Source of the DNA: Camarhynchus parvulus
Lineage: Eukaryota; Chordata; Aves; Passeriformes; Thraupidae
Direction: 5' to 3'
Assembly: GCF_901933205.1 (NCBI RefSeq)
Contig: NC_044572.1
Coordinates: 90,424,965 to 90,488,964, forward strand
DNA length: 64,000 nt
Position 1 is the first letter of the stretch, and every line of letters begins with the position of its first letter. This document shows, in pieces, positions 1-49,574 of the stretch. A program made the position numbers and the translations under genes. The notes under the pieces are model-generated. The model worked only from the letters and a program-made list of their open reading frames with translations. It was not told where the DNA came from and searched no databases.

Positions 1-3000
1 TGACCAGAACACCCACAGGAGGCTTCTACATCACACTTTTAGCACCTGTTGAGGTCAGACAGACCCACCCTGAAGAACTACCCAGGGCAACCTACAGGCA
101 TCTCAGGAGCTTCCCTGCACTGCAGAGAGAGAATCATGTGTCACAGCTCGGTGCTCTCTGTGGACAGTGGTGAAAATTTGTAGCATCCAAAGAACTGAAT
201 ATAGGACTGCCTGCCATGTCAAATGAACAAACTTGAACAGCAGGAAGCTCCTACACTGTAAAAAGTGTGTCTGTGGAGTACAGATATTCTCTCAGAGAGG
301 CACATCTTTATATGATAACTCGCAGGAAGGAGACTCTCCAAGATTATGAAACAGAGAGACAAAGAGAACGATTGCTTTATCTTGAAAAGCACTTGGAAAG
401 CTTCCCTTGGGGAGACTGCAGTCAATTCATTTTTGCAGAGGAGAAAAGTTCCCCCCACTGGCAGGTAGACAGCTTATGCTTTAGCAAGGGAGGAGGGCAT
501 GCTGCTCACACATATGCCAGTAATTTGTTGTCAGGGAGAAAGGAGGTAATGCTGCTGGACAGGCTGTGTAAACACCAAAAGCCCAAAACCTAGCAAAGGA
601 AGAATCAGAGACACAGGAGGCTGAATGGAAAATACCAAGAGGATGTTATACTTGATACACTTGAATTCTCCCAGGATCACGTATTAGAAAGCATTGGATT
701 ATTTTACAAGAACAACAGGAAGAGATAAAAGGCTGTTGAGAAAATGAGGATTGCTTGCAGGAGTATTTAGGGGCCTGCAGGAATAGAGAAGGGACCAAGA
801 AGGCAAATTGTATTCTTAGAAGAGGGAGTGAATAAAGAGAGAAAAGTCCTTAGAAAAAAAGGATTATGAGGCAGGACAAAATCAGTGTTAGCACAAGCTT
901 TTGAGGCAAGGGGAACAGCTCCTCTGCAGTTAAAAAAAATCTGTTTGCTGCATCCTTTGTTATTTCAGCTGTGATCTGCTGGAGCCTGTACAAGGGTGTC
1001 ACCACTGTAACACAGCAATTACCTTGGGCACAACACCTCCCCTCATCTGTGCAGCTGTAATGTTGGCTGAGTCTGCAAACACCAATTACATGGAGCAGCT
1101 CTCCTTGAGGACTTCAAGTCCAGGGCACATCTAGTTGGGAGAGCTACCCCAGGATTCTGGAGCTAGCCCCATTATTATGGTACAACATTGGGATTTGTCA
1201 CATGCTCTACCCTAAATTCCCTCCAGAAAGAGAGAGAGGCCATTTCTAGCTTTATTATTGCATTACAGCATAGGATGAGTTGTTGCAGAAAATAAACTGG
1301 CAATGTTTGGATATTGAACACAAACTCCTCATATACAGTCACTAGAGCTGGTCACACAAGGTGACAGCAAGAGCTGTGCTTGAGCCAGAGTACCAGGGGC
1401 TGGCAAAGGGAGCCCACAGCCTCCTCCAATTCCCTACAGCAAACACAGAAGCAGGATGAGGGAAATCTGGTGGTTGGCATAGGAAAAAAAGACAGTTCTT
1501 GGCTGGGGCAGAAAATTGTCTCTAAAAGGATATCCCACAACTGTTTGAGGGTGTGCCAGTGCACAGGGCAAAAATGGGAATGTTTGGAGGGTCAAGGGCT
1601 GGGCATGTCACAGGAAAAACACACTGCCCTGCCCTGCTGCCTCAAAACTACCACTGCAGAGCCTGATAAGGACTGCTGATAAAAGAGCAGTAGAGGGGCA
1701 CTGCTGAACTGTGCTCAACAACTCCCACCTCCACCAGTTTCCAGCACACAAAAGGCAAATTCTGATTTTTGTCCTGTCAGTGATTTTGCCCCATCTTTTG
1801 TACAGCTCCAGATGCTCCTTAAAACAGAGCAAGTAATATTTTTGCATCCCATTTCAGTTATTTTAAAGTTTCCTTATTTTTAACAGCCACTTCTTTAAAG
1901 TGAGATTTAAGTCTAAATGAGGACACAGCTGCTTCCTCCTCTTCCCTCATCTCTGCATTAACTGCAGTTGGCAGCGAGCCTTGGAGCATTCTCATTTCTT
2001 CACGTTAAATATTTTGGATAACAGAAATTAGTCAGAGTTACCAAAGCAATGTTTTCAATAGCTCAGAGTTCAATAATTGTCTTCCTTGAAATTTTCAACC
2101 GCTTCTAGTTACTTCTGAAGTTTCAGCCCACAAAAGAAACAGCAGGATAGCACTTTTTTTAAGGCTTAGCATAATGCATAACCTGCTCCTTCTTTGCCAT
2201 TTCATAACTGAAGGAATTAACACAATCAATAGCTTGGCAGCAGTGTTTAGGGAGCTTGCCACGTGGAGCCCAGGTAGGAGTTCCTCAGGCTGAAGGTCAG
2301 CATCCCACATCCTCCCAGCTTACACAAACAGCTTGTTTTGTCCTCCTCATCCACCAGACACCACAGCATGCTCACCTCTAATGTCAGTGTTAGCATGGCT
2401 CGTTGGTGCAACACAGACTTGAAGATGCCTACACCTGCATCCTGGACTGAAAGATTTAAGATTGCTTTGGACAATCTCAGTAACAATTTGATTTTGGTTA
2501 CAAACAGCAAGACCCATGCCATTTCTTGCTTGCTTTGTCACATACACCTCCACTGTAGGACAAAACAACCCTCCTCCTTTAGGCCTGATTACATAAAACA
2601 GTTTGTTCACATCTTTGACCACAAAGTCTCTTCAAATTTAGCATAAAGCCAGTAAATACTGATAATATGCACCCAAAATCTTCATGGGATGGCTTTACCT
2701 CAACTGTATCAAAAGGCAACAAAATGTTCTTTAGAAAACTTCAGTTTATCCCATCAATTTTCTCAACTCCATTTTCAGTGGCACTGTACAACAAGGAGAG
2801 AATTTCAGAGCGCCAGGTACATAGACAGCAGCTCATTCCTTAGTATTCTTTACGTGCTGATTTACATTTTGAAAAAACATGAGTGGATTTATAAGATAAA
2901 GGTGTGTATTAAAGTCACACCTACTAAATGCATAGCAAAGTGATGTGTGAGCAAAAGGAGTATCATACATAAAATATTAATCATGTGTTGAGGTGTCTGA

Positions 3001-3489
3001 CCTCTAACTTAATTGAAAATTTAAAGTGTGTGTTATAAACATTTAGCCTTAGGAGACCAGCAGACTAATCTGGTGCATTTAAAGCTGGAACAATGAATGT
3101 GATTGAGTCACCAAGTCCCAGAGGAATGGAATGGATTACACAATCCTCTAGTAGCTGATGCTTGTTAATGACAGTATTTCACAAAATAAAAGAGAGGGAC
3201 AACCAATATGATATTTCATTGTCAACTATACCCAGAAGTGGCCACATAACAAGATGTACTATTATTGAAAAGAATTGTGCAGTATTATAATCAAATTTTA
3301 AGATACAAGATTACAATTGTGACACAGAATAAAGACCCACTTTTGGTAGCCTTTTGAAACCTCACGAGTGATAAGTTATGTCTTTCTCTTGCCAGGATAT
3401 AGTTGCTTAAAAATTCCCAGACAAGTGAAATACAATACTCAAATGCTTGAATGCTAAAGCACTCGTGTAAGGAAAGCACTGGGTACCAC
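1..3489. other. Intergenic sequence beyond the ELP2 3' end
   Basis: AT-moderate unique sequence with only short chance frames, none showing codon bias, domains or splice context. In human the next gene on this side is MOCOS, transcribed in the same direction; no exon of it is visible here. Confidence 0.7.
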
Positions 3490-3511
3490 AAGTAAAATGT
3501 AGCAAATTATC

Positions 3512-3517
3512 TTTATT
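3512..3517 (-). terminator. Candidate ELP2 poly(A) signal AATAAA
   Basis: Canonical AATAAA on the minus strand about 1.27 kb after the ELP2 stop, with a T/G-rich element 15-30 nt beyond it. Two weaker ATTAAA hexamers lie closer to the stop (4650-4655, 4398-4403), so alternative polyadenylation is possible. Confidence 0.4.
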
Positions 3518-3617
3518 GATAAAGTCTTTTTTTTTATTCCCCTGTCCCCATTTTAAAGAATGGTTTTGTTTTTTTTTTAATGGCTGAAAAACAGAACAGA
3601 AAATAAAGAGCTAAAAT

Positions 3618-3663
3618 ACAAAACCTTTCAAGGCATAAACACAAAACCTTTCAAGGCATCAAC
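3618..3663. repeat. 23-bp direct tandem repeat, two copies
   Basis: Two adjacent 23-nt units containing AAAACCTTTCAAGGCAT differ at one base (ATAAAC against ATCAAC). They lie in the probable ELP2 3' UTR. Confidence 0.95.
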
Positions 3664-4778
3664 CATAATTACTCTGAAGACAGTACAGCCCACTCTGAAA
3701 GAGCTGCACTCTCAATCTAAATGTCCAACACAGCAGAAAGTTAAACAGAATTCCAGTTACCTCTGTACTGCTAGTTACAGGTAGCAAGCAGTTCTGGAAT
3801 AACAATTTCACTCTCAAAGTTTAACTAATTTCTAAGTTAGACTTTGGAACCACATACAGACCAGCTGACATGAAGTCTTTCTCAAGTACTCTCAGTCTAT
3901 TAGCACTCTAATTACACTATGGGACAGCTAAGTTAACTTGTTTTCACAAGAGCAAAGAGGGAGCCCTCAAAAGTCAGGAAGAGCCCAAAGGCATTCTAAG
4001 GAATGGCTGCCTCCTTTTAGCTCCTGCCTAGTGATATCCATAAGCTTTTCGAGTCTGAACTGTAGAGGACAGCCCTCCAACAGTCTCAGAGGTGGCTCTT
4101 CTATCACACTCTGCTCAGACGGGGCTCACAGGGGAGATACCAGAAGATTTAAGCCCCACCTACCCAAGAAGTATGAGTTCAGCCCTGCAAAGCAGAATAA
4201 GGGAATAAAAGCAAGCAGGCCTGTCCAAGCATCTGAACACAAACTACTCCTTCCAGAATCAGGTGGCCTCAGACTTGGACCAGAGCTCTAATACACAGTC
4301 AAAGGCAATCAGAGAAAGTTCCATGTTTAACCCTGATCTCTGGCTGCACATGCCTGAACACACACTGGCAGCACTGGCAGGCCCACCAACAGTCAACTTT
4401 AATAGCAAGAGAACATAAACAAATTCAGTATTCCAAGTGGATCTCAAGCACAGAAGTACCCAAGCGTCATCAGCTTCCCACCGACCCTTCGAGTCACAGC
4501 AAACAAAGCTCTCTCATTATCCTCCCATGCCCAAACTCATCTCCCATCCCTCAGTTTCAGGATATTCACCAAACAAAACATATACTTCATATCCCCAGAA
4601 CTGCAGGATTAGAAAAATATTTGACATTTCAAACTTCCACTAAAGTTGCTTTAATAAGTTACATGTAAGATATTTTACTTTCCACAGCAGAAAATAGAAA
4701 ATTCAATAATCGAAGTGGCTAAGAAGTTGAAATGAAATGCTGTGAATCTGTTTGGCACAAACAGGCCTGCTGTCTTTG

Positions 4779-41108
<36,330 letters not shown>

Positions 41109-41140
41109 CTTGGGCGCCGCCGCGTGCGCGACCCCGCGCG

Positions 41141-41154
41141 GCTCCCGTGGCAAC
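41141..41154. promoter_or_regulatory. Possible RFX X-box
   Basis: GCTCCCGTGGCAAC fits the degenerate X-box pattern RYYNYY-N(1-3)-RRNRAC with a 2-nt spacer, 33 bp upstream of the start codon. The pattern is loose and can occur by chance in GC-rich promoters. Confidence 0.35.
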
Positions 41155-41292
41155 GACCCCGCGCGGGGCGGGGCCTGAGGGGGCCGCCGGCTGTGGGGGG
41201 GGTGGTGGCGGGTTTTTGTCTCTCTTGCACCTTTTGCCGAGACCTCAGGGGTTTCAAAAGTGTAAAAAACTTTTCTCTTTTGTGGCTCCTGT

Positions 41293-41527
41293 GAAGAAAT
41301 TCCTCCTAATGCCCAACCTGGATGTCCCCCGGTGCAGCTTAGGCTGTGCCATCCTGTGGCTGGGTGCCTGGGAGAATAAAGCGACCCCCACCTGGCCACA
41401 ATCTGTTTTCAGAGAGTTACAGGGATCGATAAGGTCCCCCCTGAGCCTCCTTTTCTACAGGTGAAACAACCCCAGCTCTCTCAGCCACTTCCCATAGGAT
41501 TTACCCTATGGACCCTTCTCCAAGTGG
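41293..41527 (-). mobile_element. CR1 LINE fragment upstream of ELP2
   Basis: Reads as reverse-complement CR1: GAAATTCCTCCTAATGCCCA, GCGACCCCCACCTGGCCACA, GATAAGGTCCCCCCTGAGCC and CAACCCCAGCTCTCTCAGCC. It begins about 185 bp upstream of the ELP2 start codon, directly against the CpG island, and is in the opposite orientation to the intron 2 copy. Confidence 0.9.
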
Positions 41528-44500
41528 GAGAGCTGAGTATCAGAGATGGTGTCACCGATACCCATTCCTGGGGAAAAAGGTGGTACCACCTCCTGATAAA
41601 GACTCATGCTCAAATTAAGTTTCTGATGTCGGGGTGTATTTAATATTACTGTGTATGATGTCCCTGAAATTACTGTCGTGGAAAGCACAAGAATTTGCAA
41701 CTGAGCAATGACCAGGCTCAACTGCTTGATCTGAATATGTTTGAATACCTCTGCTTTTCAGGGGAAAAAAAAATAAAGATGAGAACAGAGCAATTAGTGA
41801 ATTCCATCTGTTACATTTTTATTTTTTCATTCTTTGATATATTTATTGCTCCTCCTGAACAAGAAATTGAAATCAAATCAAGAAAAAAAATACTGCAGTG
41901 GTATTGTAGTTTTACTTGCATGGTCGCTGGCCTTGAGAAACAGGGTCACAATGCAGGGTATTACACTGCATGGATGTGCTCAAATTGTATCAGCCATTTG
42001 GCTTCACAGGTTCAAGGACTTTGCTGGTTCCCAGGTGCAAACAGCTGCCCCACAGGCTGAGTAGGAGCCTCAGCAGGACCTTCAAGACATCCACTCTGCC
42101 TCCAAATGCACACACGAAGAAGGCATGGAGCAGAAGCCAGGTTGAAGCATAAATGGAGAGCTGAGCTATGCAAGCATGGAAAAGGAGAGAAACAGAGGTG
42201 TGCCTCCTGTCCCCAAATCACACCTAAGATACCCTGAAATAATTGAAACTGAACTGAAAAGCTGGAAAGTCTGGGCTGGAGGGAGAAGCTGGCTTTCTGG
42301 GTTGTGCAGGAGGTGGGGGTAGGAAGAGAAAGCAGTGAAAAGCAAGCAGGCATCCAGAGGAAGCACTCTGCATAGCACATGGAACATTTTGGGCCTAAAC
42401 CTTTCCTGCCGGGCCTTTATCTCCCCATGTGTTCTGGAATCCTGGCTGTCAGCAGCGCTGTAACCTGACTCAAAACCACTGCAGATAGGCACAGTTGTTT
42501 TCCAGTGGGTATGAGAGGAAGGAAGCTGTGCCTGATCACACACAAGATACAGCCAGAAATGTTAGCTGCTAGGGAAACAAATGACTCCTTGCAGAAAAAT
42601 GCATGGATCTAGTCATCAAAGCATGCCTTGACTGAGGAGTGCTGGCTTGAGCTGCCAAGGATGGCTGTGCAGCAGTCAGGTTGCACAGCAACCCCTTCTC
42701 AGCAGGCCTTGCCAGGGCTGGAGTCAGGGCTCTGGCAGAAGGAAGTCGGGCACTGCCAAAAACATGGGTCATGTTATAGGAGTTGCGTCTGTTGCTGTGG
42801 GAACAAAGCTGGCTCTGGCTGTGATTGTAGGCATAAGCGTAGGCTTTTCCAAGATGGATTGGGTGAGAGACTCCTCTGTGACACAAGAAGTTAACCTGAC
42901 TGATAGATAACCTGCTGCTTTTGCTGTCCTGCAAACAGTTTTTCAGGGGTGCTGCTTGGATTGGAGAGATTAGGGGTTGTGTGCTGCCTGAGTGTGCAAG
43001 GACATTGCAGGGTTTTGTGGGGTTGGTCTTGCACACCTCGGGGTGCTTTCCCAGCCAGTTTGAGATACCACATTGTGGAGAGCTGCTAGTGCCAAGTATT
43101 GACAGTGATTGCCTCTTTTCCCCAACAAAAGGTTTGTCACTGTCACCTCTGTGTCACCCTAGCAGAGTCCAGTACTGGGACAACTGGGATAAATAAACAC
43201 AGAATATGGACTTAATAGTGCCATGAGGAATGCTGCAGCAGCACCATGGTGCCATGGCTAAAGAAGCACAGGAAGGTGGATTTATGTCTGGACAGATAAT
43301 TGCAGGTGAGCCTAGTTTCTTACTTGTCATAAGTACTCTGTCTGACCAAGGCAAATGAGACTCTCAGCCTTTGGTCAAACCCAAGAAAGTTCTTTGTGAA
43401 TGCTAATGTTACAGGATCTTCTCTTGAAAACTGAAATATCTGGAGGATATTGTATGAGAAGTTAAGAATACCAGATAATTACTATAGAACCAGTATGCCT
43501 TTTAGAAACACATACTTTATAAGGAAGTTGTAGTGATGGTCAGTGGTGTTGCAAGGATAGAAAAGGACATGCTCTAGACTTGTCGCCAGCTGCCAGTCTT
43601 CCTTCACAGCTAATGTCCTCATGAAATTAAAATCTCCTTTAGAGGCCCAGAGAAGTTTGTGCTTTGGAGTGGGTCATCACATCTGTCCTTGTTTTCCTTC
43701 ATATTCCCAGAAAAGAACTTCTTTATTTTTCAGAAATATATGTAAAAATAATCTTCCTCTTTTTCTCCCTTTGGTGTAACTTTTAAGACACAGGAAGAAT
43801 TCAATTCATTGAACGTCAGAGATGGTTATTATGGTGCCTAAGCAGACTTCAAAAGTCCCTCCATAGTTTTGTTCATATCTTTTATGTGTCTCCCTGTGGT
43901 TCTGCCAATGGAGGTACATCAACAAGCTCTCACAAGGGAGATATTACTTGAATAAAAGCTTTCTTGATCTGGAAATAATTTTTCTAGTTAGTTAGGCATT
44001 CTGTTACAATAGTAATTTAGTAGCAGCACAGTAATTTTGTATAGTAATAGTAATTTTGATGGTAAATTCATGTTTACAAGTGAGGTTTTACAGACAGAGG
44101 TGGCTTGGTGCCCTTCATGTTCTCCCTACCCAACTCAATTATGCCTGCAACTTTATGAGGGCGATGGAGAAAATACAACACTAATCAAAAAGTTGTATTT
44201 AGTGCTTAATATACATATCTACGTTTAAACTTGAGATGAAAATGTAATAATATTGCAAATGTGTTGAATCAAAGTTTAATGCTTTCTTTCATTGGGTGAA
44301 ATCTTCTTGATTTACAGGAGTATGTGTTAATAGACAGGAGTCATTCTACAAGACACTATGAAAAGCAGCAGTCACATGTTAGGTTTATTTATAAGTTGTT
44401 ATAAATGTTTTTATTTATAAATTATAAATGTTAAGTTCAACAGAAGAAAGTTTAAAAGTTGTTAAATGAGCAAAGCTGGTACTCAAAGGCTGGGGGCCTT

Positions 44501-44935
44501 GTTCTTGCAAGTTGTTGAACTTAGCCTATCTTTATGTGTCTTCATTGTATACACGCTTATGAAGTAATCCCTAATAAAATTACCTCATATGCAAGTTACT
44601 GTTTGCTATTTTTACTTTAGGTTGTTTGCTCCAGTAGCAACCTGGATGAGTAGTGCCTGGTGAATGAGACAGCTATTCAGTATTTTGATGTCTCCTCATG
44701 AGCTATATCATGACCCTAGGCTTAATTTGTTGTACAGTTGTCTTTTCTGTACTGCACAGAATTATCCTTTTCTGTAGCCAGGTTTGTTTTGTTTTGTAAC
44801 TTCTACTAGCACCTGAATGTCTCAGAAAAAACTTTACAAGTTACATTTTTCTTTATAAGATAACTCTTAGGCAGAGGGGTATTATTATATTCATTTTCTG
44901 GGGTCAATTTCTGCCTAGACTAGAATTCATAATAA
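41528..44935. other. Intergenic sequence upstream of ELP2
   Basis: Unique sequence apart from the weak hydrophobic frame at 42764. A minus-strand open frame of 155 codons at 42569-43036 has no recognisable domain and overlaps it in antisense, so I treat it as chance. Confidence 0.6.
42764..42862 (+). other. Unrecognised open frame with hydrophobic N-terminus and splice donor
   Basis: From ATG at 42764 it encodes MGHVIGVASVAVGTKLALAV followed by IVGISVGFSKMDW: a short polar start and a ~25-residue apolar segment like a signal anchor. A good donor (GTGAGA) follows at 42863; unspliced, the frame runs to TAG at 42908. I do not recognise the family, and I see no second exon in the remaining 21 kb. 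It could be a first coding exon of an unknown gene or chance. Confidence 0.2.
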
Positions 44936-45335
44936 AATCACAGACTCGTAGAATGGCTTGGGTTGGGAAGGACCTTAAAAATCATCTACTTTCAAGCCCC
45001 TGCCATGGGCAAGGACACCTTCCACTACACCAGGTTGCTCAGGGCCCCATTCAACCTGGATTTGAATACTTCCAGGGATGGAGCATCCACAGCTTCTCTG
45101 GGCCACCTGTTTCAGTGCCTCAGCACCATCACAGTACAGAATTTCTTCCTAATTCCTAACCTAAACCTGCTCTCTTTCAGTTTTAAGCCATGCCCCTCTT
45201 CCTATCACTACACTCCTTGATATATAGTCCCTCCTCTATTTTCTGTAGTTTCCATCCACTTCAATTACAAGAAGGCTGCTCCAAGATGTCCCCAGGGACT
45301 TCTCTAGGTTGAGCAACCCGAAATCTCTCAAGCAC
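44936..45335 (-). mobile_element. CR1 LINE 3' fragment
   Basis: Starts at the CR1 3' end in reverse complement (GTAGAATGGCTTGGGTTGGG, then AAGGACCTTAAAAATCATCT) and continues through CACTACACCAGGTTGCTCAG, TTCCAGGGATGGAGCATCCA and AGAATTTCTTCCTAATTCCT to TTGAGCAACCCGAAATCTCT. No coding capacity remains. Confidence 0.92.
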
Positions 45336-46501
45336 CATAGGCCTTTAGGGGTGAAATGCCCATTGTGGAAGACACAGAACAGCATTCAGGAGAGCGACAA
45401 GCCACCCACAGCATCCTTTACCTCCAGCTTGGATTGAGAGCATTCAAAACTTGGAAATCAGATTCCAGCCCTGGGACACTTCTGATGGCTGTGCCAAGGT
45501 TTCATCTGAGGGATCAGAGCTGGAACACTGAGAAAATAAATATTAAATAAGAGTGACCAAAACCAAAAAGATGAGTTTAAATAATTTCCCAGCTTCACAG
45601 GGGATATTTTGTACAACAGCTGGGAACAAGTCCATTGCCTTTGACATCTTGAAAACAGATCCAGCCTCTTCCTTTTTGCCAGCTGTGGGATCTGTGTTGG
45701 AAGGCATTTCACTGCATGGGGAATACTAATTTGTGGGTTTGCTAGGATTTCCTTCCCTTGAGCATGCACCTACCAGATTTGATGCCAGAAGGGATGATCA
45801 AGGAGAAGTGTCATTTTCAAAGTTACTAATTCAGTCCATTAAAATTCAGCATTAGACTGTTTTTTAACTGCCACTGGAACAATTCTGGAATTGTAGGTCC
45901 TGTATTCAATAAAAGTTAAGATTTCTAGTGTATCTTGAGTATAATGTAAGCCTGGGGCATCCTTTCCAAATAATTTTCTCAAGATAAAAAAGCAGATATT
46001 GTTACTTGAATAGATTTAAGTGTTTAGAATACATTTTTAGAAATAATTTCTCCCTTAATTCATCTCACTGAAGACTGAAGGTTGAACAATGCTGGTGAAA
46101 GAAGCTGAACTGAACAAATCTTAACTATAGCTATTCCCATTTTTCTTGAAGGCTGTATTTTAAGTATTCTATGAATAGCTTAAATCCCCACTGCCTAAAT
46201 GGGTTTCTGATTTTCTAAAGAAAAAAAAACCTAATTATTTAGAAATACAATTCAAAATTAGTTCTCCAAACAATGACTGTAACTGCTGGCTGAAAAAAAT
46301 TCTGCATAAAATCTCTCTGATATTCTTTTTTTTTTTTAAATGAAGACCTAACACAAACATGACCTAGAAAATTGCTTTGGAAGAAAAAAAGAGAAAAAGG
46401 ATGAAACAGCTTGTCACATAATCAAACTGATTATGCATTATGTTTTTGGAACAGAAGCTCTAAAAAGAGACATGATAATGGGCATTCATTCCAGAGAGCG
46501 T

Positions 46502-46533
46502 ACGTGTACAAACACACATGCACACACACACAA
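46502..46533. repeat. (CA)n-rich microsatellite
   Basis: Interrupted CA dinucleotide repeat followed by an A-rich stretch. Confidence 0.85.
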
Positions 46534-48779
46534 AAGAAAAAGTATGTGGAAATGCCATCTGGAGTAATTAAAGTAATACTTTACACTTAAATTCTGTATT
46601 AGCAGCAGTTCTTGTAGGACTTGTATAGGATATTGTTCCACACCATAGAATAGTATCTCCCAAACCCAAAAATAAGTTTTGTAATAATCTCCTGATGCAT
46701 CTCTTCATGCTCATTTGAAAAACCCAAACCTAACTCATTGAGTTAATATTAGTTGGTCATTTTATTTGCACACACACACATTTATCACATAGCCACATCC
46801 ACTGCATATATATTTTAAATGGTTTTGATCATGAAGGGGTTCTGTACAAGTTACATAACCTCCAGAAGGATATGCCTGATCCAAATCCTTCAGCTTTCCA
46901 AAGCAGTCAGAGATTGCCAGTATTACATGAGGCTTTGATTCAGTTACTGACACTAGGAGCTGGTAACCTTTTTTATCTGTATGACAACACCATGCTTCCC
47001 TGCTCTTTGTCACCATCTCACTGGTAAGCACAGGTAGGAAAATTAATAACCTGGTCTGGTCCTGCTGGTCTGAAGCTGTCATGGGTTTCAGTTTGGGGGA
47101 AGTACAAACTGCATTGTAAGTTTGCATGAGGAAATCCCCATTCCAAACACTGAGTTCTCAAAGGCACACGACTGCTGAGTCTCACAGCTGCAGAGAAGAG
47201 AGGAACGTGACACAGCATATCCTATGCTCATACAGCAGCCTGCTTGGTTTGGGTGAAAATTCCTCTCCCAGGAAAGATAAACTCTCTCACTCCTGTCAAA
47301 ATTCCTTTTTAAAATGGAGGGGATGTTTCTCTTTTTTTGGTATTTTTTCACTATTGGTATACATTAGTGGACAAAGCTTCTGTATTAGACAAAAACTTCT
47401 TTGGAAAATTTGATTAACTGCTTTACTACACATTGTAGATGAAGTTATAAGAAAGGCTTGAACCTGTCCCACCACAGAGGCCACAAAGTGTCTTGTGCCA
47501 TTCAAGTTGGAGTTGGCATCATAGATGATTCTGTTGCTTTTCCCCTGTCACCCAGAGCAGGACACAGCCCAGTCAAATGCCACAAGCCACAGAAGAGAAA
47601 TACAAAATACTTTCTTTTGCAAGGGGAAATGTGCCTTCTGTTTGATATGGCTCACCTTAAATAAGCGCCTCAGAGGAAGACTTCATACCACACCAGCATT
47701 AAGAAAACATTGCTAACAAGAAAGGTATTTCCTACTGAGATATAAGACTGAATAATTGTTGATGGTATAGAAATTTAGAAGGGAAAAATATTGAGTGAAC
47801 ATGAGGGAAAAAATCCCACTCATAAATCAGTTAAAGCATACCAGCTTAGGAAATTGCAGTGTCATGAACAGGAACTTGTGATAGCTCTTCAGATTTAAAG
47901 TAGTGAGATATGCTTTGCACCTAAACCTAGAGTTCAGCCTCCTTCTTCTGCATAATAATTCTAAAAAACATACTCCTTGGACACTGAGCAATTATTTTGA
48001 TACTCAAAATTAACTCACGGGATAAAACAGAAAAAATGAAAATGAGTTTGCATAGGAAAAACACCATGAAACTGAGAGAATGTGAAACTTGAAAATATAA
48101 AAAGCTGCATCATTTTAACCATTGAGAAAAACATGTACAACATGCAGCTCAAGCTGGCATTTCCAAGCACATTATTTTTAACTCCCACATGCTAAAGTGT
48201 TTTGAGGCAAAGTATTTTGTCTACGTTTCCAATCATAAATTCAACCATTTAAAGAAGTAAAATACTGAAGCATGGATGTCTAGAGAACTAGGGCAAAAGC
48301 AATCTCTGCACCAGTGAGCCTTACAGGACGTTCTGCACATAGCTTTGCATGAAAGAACCAGGCAGAAGGGGCATCTACCAAAAGCCTGCAGTGCACACTG
48401 AAATTCACCCGTGAGAATCAAACTTCTGCACACTCAGCAGTAATAACACTCAGAGAGTAGATCCTTACCTTTCATGCTGCATTAGCTGTCAACAAAACCA
48501 AACTTACACAAGGCTAGGGTAAACTGTTACCTCATTTTAAGTGCCTGAAAAATTGTCATTTCACCAAGGAATATTGTCAGTGTAAATTGCAACATGCCTC
48601 ATAGCTCCTTCCCCAGTTCTTCCATTTCTTCCATCCAAAAATTCCATCATTCATGTAATCAGCAAGGAAAACTTCACTTTTGCCAGGTTTTCCCTATAGT
48701 CCAAGACATGGAGAGCTACATCCTCCTGCTTATACATACAAATTTTGGGGAAAACAGGTTGGAGAAAGAGATCTGGGAA

Positions 48780-48814
48780 TATTGATTGATTGGTTGATTG
48801 ATTGATTGATTGAT
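48780..48814. repeat. (ATTG)n microsatellite
   Basis: Eight to nine tetranucleotide units with one interruption (GGTTG). Confidence 0.95.
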
Positions 48815-48892
48815 GGCAATTTGAATATGGGTCAGCAGTGTACCCTGAGCCAATCACATCCTGCGGTGTGTCAGGCACAGCATTGCCAGACA

Positions 48893-49437
48893 GTTGATGG
48901 AGATTATTGTCCCGCTCTGCTCTGCACTGGTGCAGCCTTCCTTACCTTTAATATTGTGTGCAGTTTTGGGAACTACAATGTAAGAAGGATATCAGACTGT
49001 TGGAGTGTGTCCAGAGAAGCCAACCAAGTGGACAAAAGGTCTTGATGGCAAGACTTCAAGAGGTGGCCGAAGTCACTTGGTGTGTTCAGTTTTGAGAAGA
49101 GAAGGCTGAGGTGTAGCCTCATTGCAGTCTACATCCTCCTCCAGGGGGGCAGTGGAGCAGGAGGTACTGAGCTTTTCTCTCTGGTGACCAGCAATAGGAC
49201 ATGAGGAAATGGAATGAAACTGTGTCAGGGGAAGCAGATTCTTCACTGCGACGGTGATTGGTCACTGGAGCAGGCTCCCCAGGGAAGTGGTCATGGCACT
49301 AAGCCTGTCAGAGTTCAAGGAGTATTTGGATGATACCCCTAATTATATGGTGTAATTTTAGTAAGTTGTGCAAAGAGCAGGGAGTTGGACTCAATGATCC
49401 TTATGGGTCTCTTCCAACTTGAGGTATTCTATGATCC
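48893..49437 (+). mobile_element. CR1 LINE 3' fragment, about 545 bp
   Basis: Sense CR1 from TTGATGGAGATTATTGTCCC and GCACTGGTGCAGCC through TGGAGTGTGTCCAGAGAAGC, AAGGCTGAGGTGTAGCCTC and GAAGCAGATTCTTCACTGCG to the end TTGGACTCAATGATCCTTAT and GAGGTATTCTATGATCC. It is the longest CR1 in the window, and its 3' tail resembles the tail of the SINE that follows about 370 bp later. Confidence 0.92.
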
Positions 49438-49574
49438 TTTTCCTAGTCTGTCATTGCCTTCTAGAAACTTTTTCCCTTTTCATATCCTTTTCCGTCCCCT
49501 GTTCACTTCCCTGTTGCCTTAACTTCTTGTGTTCAAGGAGCTGGCAATCCTGACCACCCCTGTTCCACTGGGCT

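Larger units (their letters stand above)
3490..4778 (-). other. Probable ELP2 3' UTR
   Basis: Sequence after the stop with no coding signal on either strand. The first hexamer-like signal is ATTAAA at 4650-4655, with a further ATTAAA at 4398-4403. A canonical AATAAA lies at 3512-3517, followed on the minus strand by an AT-rich stretch and a T/G-rich TTTTACTTGTGG. I infer a 1.3-kb UTR ending near 3490 but cannot prove which site is used. A 23-bp direct repeat lies inside at 3618-3663. Confidence 0.4.
45336..48892. other. Intergenic sequence
   Basis: Contains a CA microsatellite (46502) and an ATTG microsatellite (48780). I see no exon, RNA gene or further mobile element. Confidence 0.6.

Noticed and set aside
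267..593. Plus-strand 108-codon open frame near the window start
   Set aside because: Charged, low-complexity start (RRKETLQDYETERQRERLL) but no family recognised and no exon signals; one frame of this length is expected by chance.
42569..43036. Minus-strand 155-codon open frame
   Set aside because: No domain, no signal peptide, no splice context and no recognisable homology.
44380..44440. Matrix attachment or origin-like AT palindrome
   Set aside because: Only low-complexity TTATAAAT repetition; nothing specific supports a function.
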